A stretch of DNA of 36,986 nucleotides from DASXHZ01 sp036488085 (lineage in GTDB: Bacteria > Acidobacteriota > Thermoanaerobaculia > Gp7-AA8): the NCBI GenBank assembly GCA_036488085.1, contig DASXHZ010000010.1:1-36986 (forward strand), in the 5' to 3' direction. How positions within the stretch are numbered: the stretch's first letter is position 1; the number at the start of each line of letters is the position of its first letter. Below the pieces are notes generated by a model. It saw nothing but the letters and a program-made list of their open reading frames with translations, was not told where the DNA came from and made no database searches. The position numbers were made by a program, and so were the translations under genes. Below are positions 1 through 7,503 of the stretch, piece after piece.

Positions 1-47
1 CGTGCAGCTATGTACTGAGAGACCATTGATGAACAGAGGGCAGAGCT

Positions 48-111
48 CAGAGCGCAGAGCGCAGGCTCCCACCCGCCCAGGCGTGGGCGGTGGCCTGCGC
101 TCCGCGCTCTG
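48..111. repeat. Imperfect inverted repeat upstream of the kinase gene
   Basis: Two 19-nt arms (48-66 and 93-111) are complementary with one mismatch and enclose a smaller stem CCGCCCA/TGGGCGG. It lies just before the ribosome binding site of the kinase gene at 145. It could be a terminator of an upstream gene (no T-run follows) or one of the nested-hairpin repeats seen elsewhere in the window. Confidence 0.6.
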
Positions 112-144
112 CTCACTGCGCCCTGACCCCAAGGAGCCCATGCC

Positions 145-1887
145 ATGAGTCAAATCGCCTGTCTGCGCTGCAAGCAACAGATCGCCGCCGAAAGCGACCA
201 GTGTCCGAATTGCGGTGAGCGGGTGACGCTGTTTCAACGCACCTACGCGTCGCGGCTGATCGACGGCAAGTACCAGATCCTCGACCGTCTCGGGGTCGGC
301 GGCATGGGCGAAATCTTCAAGGTCCGCCACATCCACCTCAACGAGCTCCGCGTCATCAAGATCATGCGGCCGAACGTCGCCGCAGACGATCAGGGGATGC
401 AGCGCTTCCTCCAGGAAGCCCGCACCTCCACGATGATCAAGCACAAGAACCTGGCGATGCTCTACGACTTCGCCCAGCTCGAGGACGGCTCCTACTACAT
501 GGTGTGGGAGTTCATCGACGGCACCAACATCCAGAAGTGGATCTCGCAGAACGGGCCGGTACCGCCGCGGCTCGCAGTCGAGATCTCGATGCAGGCGCTC
601 AACGGTCTCGAACATCTCCACTCCATGGGCCTGATCCACCGCGACATCTCCCCCGAGAACATCATGCTGTCGCAGGACCGCCAGGGGAAACTCGCCGTAA
701 AGGTCATCGACTTCGGCATCGCGAAGCAGCTCGGCGAGAGCGAAGGCGGCCAGGGTCTCACCCAGACCGGCATGTTCCTCGGCAAGCTGAAATACGCATC
801 GCCCGAGCAGGCCGGCTTCCTCAAGGAAGGCGAACACCTCGATCCGCGCTCCGACCTCTACTCCTTCGGCATCGTGATGTACGAGATGCTGGCCGGCAAG
901 GCGCCCTTCCAGGCGACCAACCCCCACGGCTACATCCTCAAGCACGTCACCGAGAAGCCGGCGCCGATCGCCGCTACCAATCCGGAGGTGAAAGTCCCGT
1001 CGCAGCTCGAAGCGATCATCATGCGCTCGCTCGAGAAGTCGCGCGACGCCCGTTACGCGACCGCCGCGGAGTTCGAGCACGGACTCGAAGCCGTCCGCAA
1101 CACCATCCCCCCAGACACCAAGTTCGGTCTCGGCGAACGGATGATCACCCTCTCCGGCGCGCAGACGCTCGCCGACCTTCCGAAGGTCACCGCCGCCTCG
1201 TTCACCTCTCCTTCGCAGACGAAATCCGCCGCCGACGAAGCGACCATCATGGAGCGCGGCCTCACGCCGACGCAGCAGACGATGGTCGGGAAGACGGTCG
1301 GAGTGGGCCCCACCGGCACCCGCTCCGCCGCCGACGAAGCGACGATCATGGAGAATCTCGGCGCCGCCGCTCCGACTTCCGTCGAGCAGAAGTGGGGTCC
1401 GCAGGCCGCCGAGCCGACCGTCATCGAGCGGAAGTTCGCCCCGGAAGCCGCGAAGAAGAGCAACACCGCGATGATCGCTTCGATCGCTGCCGTCGTCGTG
1501 CTCGCCCTCGCCGTCGGCGCCTTCGTCATGTACAAAAAGCAGACGCCGAGCGCGGTCGCGACGAACGTCCCCTCGGCCGCCCAGCTCACGACCACCGCCG
1601 CTGCCCCCATAGCTTCAGGGAAGGGTCAGTTGCTGCTGTCGGCGGCGCCGTGGGGCAACATCGAGAAGATCATCGGCCCCGATCAGAAGTCGATCTCGCT
1701 GTCGGATGACGAGACATCGACGCCGAGGCGTTTGGACCTTCCGCCGGGGAGTTACAAAGTCACGCTTGCCGGTCCTGAGGGACCGAAGACTGTTGACGTG
1801 AATATCGAAGCGGGCAAAAAGACTCGCCAGAACGTCGACATGGCCGCCATCGACGTCGACACCCTCACAAAGGAAATCGGTCAATGA
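145..1887 (+). CDS. Membrane-anchored Ser/Thr protein kinase with zinc ribbon and PEGA-like tail
   Basis: This is a Hanks-type Ser/Thr kinase of 580 residues that phosphorylates proteins in the cytoplasm. An N-terminal zinc ribbon is visible (C6-x2-C9 and C20-x2-C23). The kinase domain (about 45-315) has the glycine loop LGVGGMGE, the catalytic loop HRDISPEN (ISPEN rather than the usual LKPEN) and DFG. A linker (about 355-440) carries the repeated motif SAADEATIME twice and a related AEPTVIER. One membrane helix follows (about 442-465), then a PEGA-like extracytoplasmic domain (about 490-575). The ATG at 145 has AAGGAG eight bases upstream. The stop overlaps the next start by four bases (ATGA), so kinase and TPR protein are probably translationally coupled. 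The kinase assignment is firm; the substrate is unknown. Confidence 0.95.
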   Translation: MSQIACLRCKQQIAAESDQCPNCGERVTLFQRTYASRLIDGKYQILDRLGVGGMGEIFKVRHIHLNELRVIKIMRPNVAADDQGMQRFLQEARTSTMIKHKNLAMLYDFAQLEDGSYYMVWEFIDGTNIQKWISQNGPVPPRLAVEISMQALNGLEHLHSMGLIHRDISPENIMLSQDRQGKLAVKVIDFGIAKQLGESEGGQGLTQTGMFLGKLKYASPEQAGFLKEGEHLDPRSDLYSFGIVMYEMLAGKAPFQATNPHGYILKHVTEKPAPIAATNPEVKVPSQLEAIIMRSLEKSRDARYATAAEFEHGLEAVRNTIPPDTKFGLGERMITLSGAQTLADLPKVTAASFTSPSQTKSAADEATIMERGLTPTQQTMVGKTVGVGPTGTRSAADEATIMENLGAAAPTSVEQKWGPQAAEPTVIERKFAPEAAKKSNTAMIASIAAVVVLALAVGAFVMYKKQTPSAVATNVPSAAQLTTTAAAPIASGKGQLLLSAAPWGNIEKIIGPDQKSISLSDDETSTPRRLDLPPGSYKVTLAGPEGPKTVDVNIEAGKKTRQNVDMAAIDVDTLTKEIGQ

Positions 1888-2960
1888 TCCCCGTTCGCAG
1901 ACTCTCCATCGCGTTCCTCATCGCCTTCGCCGCCACGAGCGTCTTCGCTTCGTGGTACGACGATTACGACGCCGGCATCAACGCGGCGAACAAGGGGCAG
2001 TGGTCGGTCGTCGTCCAGAAGATGTCCGCGGCCATCGCGGCGCATCCGAAGGAAGGCGACAAGGAGCGGACGTACGGCGCCATCTTCATCACCTATCACC
2101 CGTACTACTACCGCGGCGTCGCGTACCTCAACACCGGCAAGTTCGAGCAGGCCGTCGCCGATTTCGAAAAGACCTCCGGCCCCGGCGACACGAACCTCGG
2201 CGACCTCAATGCGCTGATGCAGCGCGCCAAGACCAAGCTCGAAGCCGCCAGCGCGCCGCCGCCCGAGCCGACGCCGCAGCCGCAGATCGCCCAGCGTCCG
2301 GCTCCGCAGCCCGTCGCTCCCACCCCGGTTCCCGTTCCAGCCGGACCGTCGATCGATCCCGCTCTGCGCCAGCGCGTGCAGGCCGCCATCGCCTCGGCGA
2401 ATTCGAGCCTCGGCAACGCCCGCAACCGCAAAGCCGCCGGCTCGCCGCAGTACTCGCAGGCCGTCCAGGCGCTCGCCGAAGCGAACGGGAAGGCGAACAC
2501 CGCGAAGTCGAACGACGACCTCAATACCGCCCTCGGCGCGGCGCAGAACGCCGCGCTCTACGCCGACTCCGCGCTCGCGCCCGGCGCGCCGCCGAGCGCG
2601 AAACCGCCGGTGCAGACCGCCGCCGTTGCCCCGCGTCCCGTCGTCGCCGCCGACATGGCGCTCAGCGACTACCGCTCCCAGCTCCGCAACGCGCTCACCA
2701 ACTACTTCGCCGGCGAGTTCGACACCGCCGCCCGCGACTTCGAGTCGCTCTCCAAGTCGATGCCGAACAACGGCTGGGTGTGGGCGTTCCTCGGCGCGTC
2801 GCGCTACTCGCAATACGCCTTCGAAGCAGATGACGGCTACAAGACGCAGGCGGTCGAAGCATTCCGCCGCGCCAAAACGTCGCCGAACTTCAAGCGCAGC
2901 GGACTCCCGGAGAAGTACTTCTCGAAGCGCATCCGGAAGTTCTTCAATACGCTCGGGTGA
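1884..2960 (+). CDS. Secreted TPR protein with proline-rich linker
   Basis: The 358-residue product begins with a signal peptide (about 1-22, VFAS cleavage region). An N-terminal TPR-like region (about 25-120, with YYRGVAYLNTGKFEQAVADF) is followed by a Pro/Ala-rich linker (about 125-165), a helical segment (about 168-235) and a C-terminal TPR-like region (about 265-355, YFAGEFDTAARDFESL). It overlaps the kinase stop by four bases, so it is likely co-expressed and may work with the kinase's extracytoplasmic domain in the periplasm. No enzymatic motif is visible. The minus-strand gene at 27107 has the same TPR/proline-rich/TPR plan. Function beyond protein binding is not known. Confidence 0.85.
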   Translation: MIPVRRLSIAFLIAFAATSVFASWYDDYDAGINAANKGQWSVVVQKMSAAIAAHPKEGDKERTYGAIFITYHPYYYRGVAYLNTGKFEQAVADFEKTSGPGDTNLGDLNALMQRAKTKLEAASAPPPEPTPQPQIAQRPAPQPVAPTPVPVPAGPSIDPALRQRVQAAIASANSSLGNARNRKAAGSPQYSQAVQALAEANGKANTAKSNDDLNTALGAAQNAALYADSALAPGAPPSAKPPVQTAAVAPRPVVAADMALSDYRSQLRNALTNYFAGEFDTAARDFESLSKSMPNNGWVWAFLGASRYSQYAFEADDGYKTQAVEAFRRAKTSPNFKRSGLPEKYFSKRIRKFFNTLG

Positions 2961-2965
2961 GTGTG

Positions 2966-2989
2966 TGGGGCCGGCTCTCAGCCGGCCCA
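2966..2989. repeat. Single-hairpin copy of the GGCTCTCAGCC repeat family
   Basis: A perfect stem GGGCCGGCT/AGCCGGCCC with loop CTC lies between two convergent genes. It resembles one half of the two-hairpin elements at 10049-10104 and 32803-32857, including the flanking GTGTGG. It could act as a bidirectional terminator, although there is no T-run. Confidence 0.7.
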
Positions 2990-2996
2990 CCGAGTG

Positions 2997-3473
2997 TTAC
3001 AGCGCCGGAGCGCCGCCGCTGCTATCGCCGCCGTCGTTGAACGATCCGCTATCGCTCGTGCCGCTGTCGGCGCCGATCGCTTCACGCACCTGTTCGACGG
3101 CCTTCGCGACGGCAGCCTTCGCTCCGCCGGACGCGCGGATGCGGCGCGCGGCCGCGACGCCTGCCGCGGTAGCCGCTGCTGCAGCCGCAGTCGCCGCAAC
3201 GGCGGACGCGGTTCGCTTCACGACCTTCCTGGCCTTCGACCGCTTCGGGGCGGGACGCGCCGCTTTCTTTGCTGCGGCTTTCTTCGCCGCCGGGCGCTTC
3301 GCGGCTGCTTTCTTGGCAGCCTTCTTTGCTGCCGGCCGCTTCGCGCTCTTCGCGCTCCGCTTCGCCGCTGCTTTTCTGGCGGGGGCTTTCTTCTTCGCCG
3401 CGGCTTTCTTGGAGGACTTCTTGGAGGCTTTCTTCGAGGAGGACTTCTTGGATGACTTCTTCTTCGCAGCCAT
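2997..3473 (-). CDS. Histone H1-like Lys/Ala-rich basic protein
   Basis: This 158-residue protein has an N-terminal two-thirds dominated by Lys/Ala/Ser with repeated KKAAAKK and AAKRPAAKK blocks, resembling eukaryotic H1 C-termini and bacterial Hc1/AlgP-like proteins. A more ordered Ala-rich helical segment follows (SAVAATAAAAAATAAG), then a Gly/Ser/Asp-rich acidic tail. Such proteins usually bind nucleic acid and condense DNA; here that is inferred from composition. I chose the ATG at 3473 because AGGAGA lies six bases upstream; the in-frame ATG at 3491 has no such site. The gene is convergent with the TPR gene and divergent from the penicillin-binding protein. Confidence 0.85.
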   Translation of the reverse strand: MAAKKKSSKKSSSKKASKKSSKKAAAKKKAPARKAAAKRSAKSAKRPAAKKAAKKAAAKRPAAKKAAAKKAARPAPKRSKARKVVKRTASAVAATAAAAAATAAGVAAARRIRASGGAKAAVAKAVEQVREAIGADSGTSDSGSFNDGGDSSGGAPAL

Positions 3474-3542
3474 TCGCTGTCTCCTATTCATTCAAGACGG
3501 ATCCGCGTGGCAATTTCGTTGCACGAACCAATCTAGTCGAAC

Positions 3543-5687
3543 ATGTTGCGATTGTCACGCCTGCGCAACGTCGTTTTTTTGTCGATCGCGTTCGCGCTTT
3601 GGGGAGCCGCCGTTGCGTGCTCCGTCTACCTCTTTCTGCTCAACCGGCGGATGACGCGCGAGCTCGTGCAACACACCTGGCGCGAGCCGGTCGTCGTCTA
3701 CGGCGTCGGTGACGCCGAGGTCACCCGGCTGTATGGCGCCGACTGGCGGCCGATGCCGCTCGTCTCCATCACGAGCGTTCCGAAGTACGTCGGTAACGCC
3801 TTCATCGCCGCCGAGGACGTGCGGTTCCGGCATCACATCGGAGTCGATCCCATCGGCATGGCGCGGGCGCTGCTGACCAACGTCCGCGCGCACGGCATCG
3901 CGCAGGGCGGCTCGACCATCGACCAGCAGGTCATCAAGGGCCGCTACCTCTCGCTGCAGCGCACCTGGCGCCGGAAGCTGACCGAGATTCCGCTCGCCGT
4001 CTCGCTCGACCTCCGCATGCCGAAGGACGAGATCCTCGAGGTCTACCTCAACGACGTCTATCTCGGAAACGCGAACGGCAAGCCGGTCCTCGGCGTCGAC
4101 GAAGCCTCGCGCCTCTACCTCGGCAAACTACCGTCGCGCCTCCGCGTGGACGAAGCGGCGCTCCTCGCCTCCATCGTTCGCGCGCCGAACCGCGACACTC
4201 CCGACAAGCGGCCGGACATCGTCCGTGCCCGCCGCGACGCGATCCTCAAAGTCATGCGCGAGCACGACTGGATCGACGAGGAGCAGTTCCGCGATGCCGT
4301 CGATCGCGACGTCGAATTCGTAGGCGGCTCCATCCCGCAGGCGCCGTATCCCTTCTACCTCCGCGCGCTGCGCAGCGAGATCGTGAAGAACGTCGGCGTC
4401 CGGCCGGTGATCGAGGGAGGCCTGAAGATCTACGCCGAGATCGACCCGAGGGCGCAGGCGGCGGCGGAGCGTGTCGCGTCGCGCGTCCCCGTCTCGCTGG
4501 AGTCGCGCTTCCCGTGGATTCGCGCCGAAGCGCGCACCGAGCCGCCGCAGGCCGCGATCCTCTCGGTCGACCCGCGCGACGGCGGCATCCGCGCGCTCGT
4601 CGGCGGCTCGAGCTACGTGCTCTCGCCGTTCGACCGGACCTCGAACATGCGCCGCCAGCCCGGCTCGGCGTTCAAGACCTTCGCATACCTCGCGGCGATC
4701 AACTCGCGGCGCGCGACCGCCGCGTCGCTCCTCCTCGACGCCCCGATCTCGATCGACGTCAGCAACAACGAGACGTGGCAGCCGCACAACTACGACGAGC
4801 GCTATCGGGGCCGCGTCACCGTCCGCGAGGCGTTCGAAGAGTCGCTCAACGTCCCGACCGTGCGGCTCTCACAGACCGTCGGCCTCAAGCGCGTGATCGG
4901 AACGGCGGAGTCATTCGGCTTCGAGGAGAACTTCACCGACATCCCGGCGTTGCCGCTCGGCGTGACCGAGGTGACGATGCGCGAGCTCACCGCGGCGTAC
5001 ACGCCGTTCCCGAACCTCGGCGTCCGCGTCGAGCCGTACCTCGTGCGCGAGATCCGCGACGCGCGCGGCAAGCAGTTGTTCATGCACCGGGAAGACGACA
5101 AGCGCGTCGCGCCTGCCGACGCCGCCTACATCGTGCACACGCTCTTGCGTGGCGTCGTGCAGCGCGGCACCGCCTCGCGCCTCAAGCGTTACGGCCTCGG
5201 CTACGTCGCCGGCAAGACCGGGACGACGAGCGACTATCGCGACGCCTGGTTCGTCGGCTACACCCCCGACATGGTGACGAGCGTCTGGGTCGGCTTCGAC
5301 CACGGCGCGCCGCTCCGGCTTTCCTCCGGCGAGGCGGCGATTCCCGTCTGGGGCGCGTACATGAGCGCCATCCCGCACGTCCACGGCGAGCCGAAGCCGC
5401 CCAACGGCGTCACCTTCCGCGACATCGACCCCGACACCGGCATGCTCTGGGCCGACGGCTGCCCCGGCCCGATCCGCGAGGTCTTCCTCAAAGGCACCGC
5501 CCCGACCCACACCTGCCCCCGCGGCATCTTCGGCTCCGTCGTCCGCCGCTTCTTCTTCGACCGCGACCACTTCAGCGAGCCCCCCGCCATCACCTACGAC
5601 CAGTTCCGCAAATGGGCCTCCGACGTCGACCGCGAGCGCCAACAAGTCGAACGCGGCATCGGCTGGCTGCGCCGGATCTTCCGGTGA
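3543..5687 (+). CDS. Class A penicillin-binding protein (glycosyltransferase/transpeptidase)
   Basis: This bifunctional peptidoglycan synthase of 714 residues polymerises glycan strands from lipid II and cross-links peptides outside the inner membrane. An N-terminal membrane helix (about 9-33) is followed by a GT51 domain with E91 in EDVRFRHHIG, the GGSTIDQQ motif (122-129) and E166 in EVYLN. The transpeptidase domain has S375-A-F-K378, S434-L-N436 and K558-T-G-T. All catalytic motifs are present and the length is normal for the 1A/1C group. There is no clear Shine-Dalgarno site at the ATG, but the helix begins at once, so a later start is unlikely. A hairpin terminator lies about 110 bases after the stop. 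Confidence 0.95.
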   Translation: MLRLSRLRNVVFLSIAFALWGAAVACSVYLFLLNRRMTRELVQHTWREPVVVYGVGDAEVTRLYGADWRPMPLVSITSVPKYVGNAFIAAEDVRFRHHIGVDPIGMARALLTNVRAHGIAQGGSTIDQQVIKGRYLSLQRTWRRKLTEIPLAVSLDLRMPKDEILEVYLNDVYLGNANGKPVLGVDEASRLYLGKLPSRLRVDEAALLASIVRAPNRDTPDKRPDIVRARRDAILKVMREHDWIDEEQFRDAVDRDVEFVGGSIPQAPYPFYLRALRSEIVKNVGVRPVIEGGLKIYAEIDPRAQAAAERVASRVPVSLESRFPWIRAEARTEPPQAAILSVDPRDGGIRALVGGSSYVLSPFDRTSNMRRQPGSAFKTFAYLAAINSRRATAASLLLDAPISIDVSNNETWQPHNYDERYRGRVTVREAFEESLNVPTVRLSQTVGLKRVIGTAESFGFEENFTDIPALPLGVTEVTMRELTAAYTPFPNLGVRVEPYLVREIRDARGKQLFMHREDDKRVAPADAAYIVHTLLRGVVQRGTASRLKRYGLGYVAGKTGTTSDYRDAWFVGYTPDMVTSVWVGFDHGAPLRLSSGEAAIPVWGAYMSAIPHVHGEPKPPNGVTFRDIDPDTGMLWADGCPGPIREVFLKGTAPTHTCPRGIFGSVVRRFFFDRDHFSEPPAITYDQFRKWASDVDRERQQVERGIGWLRRIFR

Positions 5688-5799
5688 GAGAATCGTCATC
5701 CGCCAATGGGTACGCCGAGCAGCACGCCGAGATTCGCCGCGGCCTAGCTCAAGTGTCACCAACAAGACGAACGCGCGCCTAACCGCGCCTCTGTGTGGC

Positions 5800-5823
5800 G
5801 CCGGCAATCCTGCCGGCGTTTTT
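5800..5823 (+). terminator. Rho-independent terminator after the penicillin-binding protein gene
   Basis: A perfect 7-bp stem GCCGGCA/TGCCGGC with loop ATCC is followed by five T residues. A near copy, including the flanking CCTCTGTGTGG, recurs at 10126-10157, so this terminator is also a dispersed repeat. Confidence 0.8.
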
Positions 5824-5876
5824 GCTCCTCGCGCGACGATCGCAATCGGTGAGGCCGCGATCTCAGCCGATTCAGC

Positions 5877-6064
5877 GGTGATGACAAACGCCGAGACTGT
5901 GATCGCGGGCGGTGACGTCGTGATCACGAACCGAGAGCCCGCGCGCACGAACGGGAAGACGGTACTCGCGAACGGATGGCCATGATCACGAACGGCGAGG
6001 CCGTGATCACGAACGGCGAAGCCGTGATCACGACCGGGAGCGTCGTGATGAACGACGACCGCGA
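5877..6064. repeat. Minisatellite block 1, about nine 21-nt units
   Basis: Units of 21 nt are best preserved at 5981-6001, 6002-6022 and 6023-6043 (core GTGATCACGAACGGCGA), with degenerate units on both sides. On the minus strand they spell a heptapeptide pattern like VITASPF, but this is broken between frames and has no credible start, so I treat it as non-coding. Together with the opposite-facing block 2 it fills most of the gap between the PBP terminator and the promoter at 6377. Confidence 0.85.
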
Positions 6065-6121
6065 CGTATCGCTCCCCGTCGCGCGCTGATCGGGTTGGAT
6101 CACGGACTCACCGACGTCGTT

Positions 6122-6310
6122 CACGCCGTCCCCGTCTCACGGTACGCCGTCCCCGTCTCGCGTCACGCGCTCCCCGTTCCGCATCGCGCGGTCCCCGTCT
6201 CACGGCGCGCGCTCCCCGGCCGGCGGCGTGCCGTTTCCGTCCTCGAGCGTGCCGTCCCCGTCCGCGATCCCACCCTCTCCGTCTCGCGTCACGCCGTCAC
6301 CGCGCGCGAT
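6122..6310. repeat. Minisatellite block 2, nine 21-nt units in opposite orientation
   Basis: Nine consecutive 21-nt units run without gaps from 6122 to 6310 (core GCCGTCCCCGTC). They read as a heptapeptide AVPVSRx on the plus strand. The unit resembles the reverse complement of the block 1 unit (about 14 of 21 positions by eye for the best pair), so the two blocks look like diverged inverted copies. No ribosome binding site or plausible protein accompanies them. Confidence 0.85.
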
Positions 6311-6376
6311 CGCGGTGTGATCGCCGCGATCACGCGATTTCCCGCGAAAAAACAGACGAATTCGAGAGAAAAACAC

Positions 6377-6405
6377 TTGACGATCGACAAACTCGGCTTT
6401 ACCTT
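6377..6405 (+). promoter_or_regulatory. Sigma70-like promoter for the structured RNA
   Basis: TTGACG (6377-6382) and TACCTT (6400-6405) are separated by exactly 17 bases. The expected start at about 6411-6413 falls where a series of stable hairpins begins. The preceding A-rich stretch, unusual in this GC-rich window, could serve as an UP-like element. Confidence 0.65.
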
Positions 6406-6410
6406 TTGCC

Positions 6411-6660
6411 CAGGTCCGAGTTCGAAAGAACAAAGACCTGCGGCTGTCGGCGGTATGGGTTTCCCGGATGGGGTGACAAGCCTGTACCGGTGCGGGAGTT
6501 GAGCTTGCTCCTCCTGCCGCGAGACTCCCGAGGTGTACACCTCGGGAAACACTAACCGGAAGTGTCGGCGCGTGGCCGAACACTTCCAGCCGGTGGCCGC
6601 TCGCACTCGTGCACTGAGTCCTGTCGACCCTCCCGGCCGAAACCGCCCGTTTGGGCAGAG
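6411..6660 (+). ncRNA. Candidate structured RNA or long structured 5' leader
   Basis: The stretch has many helices: CAGGTC/GACCTG (6411-6440) enclosing GTTC-GAAA-GAAC, a GNRA-capped stem; CGGTAT/GTACCG (6451-6489) enclosing GGG-TTT-CCC; a perfect 22-bp palindrome (6526-6547); GGAAGTGT/ACACTTCC (6558-6587) with an extra CGG/CCG; and GCCC-GTTT-GGGC (6645-6656). It starts at the promoter at 6377 and runs up to the ATG at 6673. It could be a separate small RNA or a riboswitch-like leader of the downstream gene. The GNRA-capped helix followed by GGTATGGGTTTCCC recalls cyclic-di-GMP-I riboswitches, but key parts of that consensus are missing. The class is not identified. Confidence 0.5.
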
Positions 6661-6672
6661 AGGGCAGATGCG

Positions 6673-7245
6673 ATGTATTACAACAAGAACCAGGTATTGA
6701 GCCCCACCACCACGGCCCAGGCTGCGGACACGCCGCAGCAGTCCCCTTCCCTCACGCCCGAGACGATTGTCGAGCAGTTGCGCGCGATCGGCAGCCAGAT
6801 TCCGGAGGCGACTCCGATGACGGCCGATCAGCGCCAGACGATTCGCAATCACGCTCGGACGGCGAGAAACGGCGAGATCCTGCAGACGACGATCAGCTTG
6901 GTCGGCACCACGGACGTCATCTCGAACGCGGTCGGTCGCGACTCGGACGGGGTGCGGCAGTTGTGCGACGACTCCAACCGCTGGGCCGTCGTCGAGGACG
7001 AGCTTCGCTCGATGCTGAACGGCGTTTCCAGCGCAAATCTGGTGCGCCGCCAGCAACTCGCCGCCATCGCGGATACGGCGTACGGCGTCGGTCAGCAGTT
7101 GGTGCGCAACCCCGAGCACGCCGCACTCGTACCGCACGTCGCGGAGATCAAGCGCCTGAAGAGCTTCGGCCGGCGGAAAAAGAAGCCGGCGGCGACCACT
7201 CCTCAGTCGCCGTCTCCGAACAGCCCCGCAACCCCGAAGGCGTAA
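6673..7245 (+). CDS. Uncharacterised 190-residue protein
   Basis: I do not recognise this family. There is no signal peptide or membrane helix. Helical regions dominate (about 25-155), with a basic segment KSFGRRKKKPA near the C-terminus and a Pro/Ser-rich tail. I chose the ATG at 6673 because a GAGAGGG ribosome binding site lies just upstream; extending the frame to 6562 would run through the hairpins of the candidate RNA. The gene follows that RNA directly and is closed by a strong terminator at 7266, so it forms a single-gene unit that may be controlled by its leader. The basic tail hints at nucleic-acid contact, but that is speculation. Confidence 0.75.
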   Translation: MYYNKNQVLSPTTTAQAADTPQQSPSLTPETIVEQLRAIGSQIPEATPMTADQRQTIRNHARTARNGEILQTTISLVGTTDVISNAVGRDSDGVRQLCDDSNRWAVVEDELRSMLNGVSSANLVRRQQLAAIADTAYGVGQQLVRNPEHAALVPHVAEIKRLKSFGRRKKKPAATTPQSPSPNSPATPKA

Positions 7246-7265
7246 GGTGATCGGGAGGTAGACCC

Positions 7266-7298
7266 GGCCGGGCGCGCGAAGAGCGCGCCCGGCCTTTT
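7266..7298 (+). terminator. Rho-independent terminator after the unknown gene
   Basis: A perfect 12-bp GC-rich stem (7266-7277 with 7283-7294) with loop GAAGA is followed by TTTT. It begins about 20 bases after the stop at 7245. Confidence 0.9.
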
Positions 7299-7503
7299 CG
7301 CAGGTCGTTACGCAAGACTTTCGGGAGCGGTGCTCGCGAGATGCTTCTTCGCGATCGTAGCGACCTCAGAATCGGCGTCTTCACTACAGCTCTGCTGCGG
7401 TAACCATTCCTCGGTACCTGGGAGGGGACGGCAACACCTTCAGACACGTATAAGGTGCACTTCCATTTAGGGGTAGGTAAGTCGGGCTCTCGCGACACTC
7501 CTA

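Noticed and set aside
504..1709. 401-codon Arg-rich frame inside the kinase gene
   Set aside because: It is a frame-shifted shadow of the kinase with low-complexity Arg/His composition.
4911..5948. 345-codon open frame on the minus strand
   Set aside because: It is antisense to the penicillin-binding protein transpeptidase domain and begins in the minisatellite.
5877..6310. CRISPR array
   Set aside because: Units are contiguous 21-nt repeats without unique spacers, and no cas gene is present.
6411..6480. Cyclic-di-GMP-I (GEMM) riboswitch
   Set aside because: A GNRA-capped stem and GGTATGGGTTTCCC resemble parts of the consensus, but the GACGCAAAGCC core is not intact and the downstream gene is not a known target. 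Kept only as a comparison.
5924..6502. Heptapeptide-repeat protein genes on either strand
   Set aside because: The frames are short or broken, lack ribosome binding sites, and result from the 21-nt period of the repeats.
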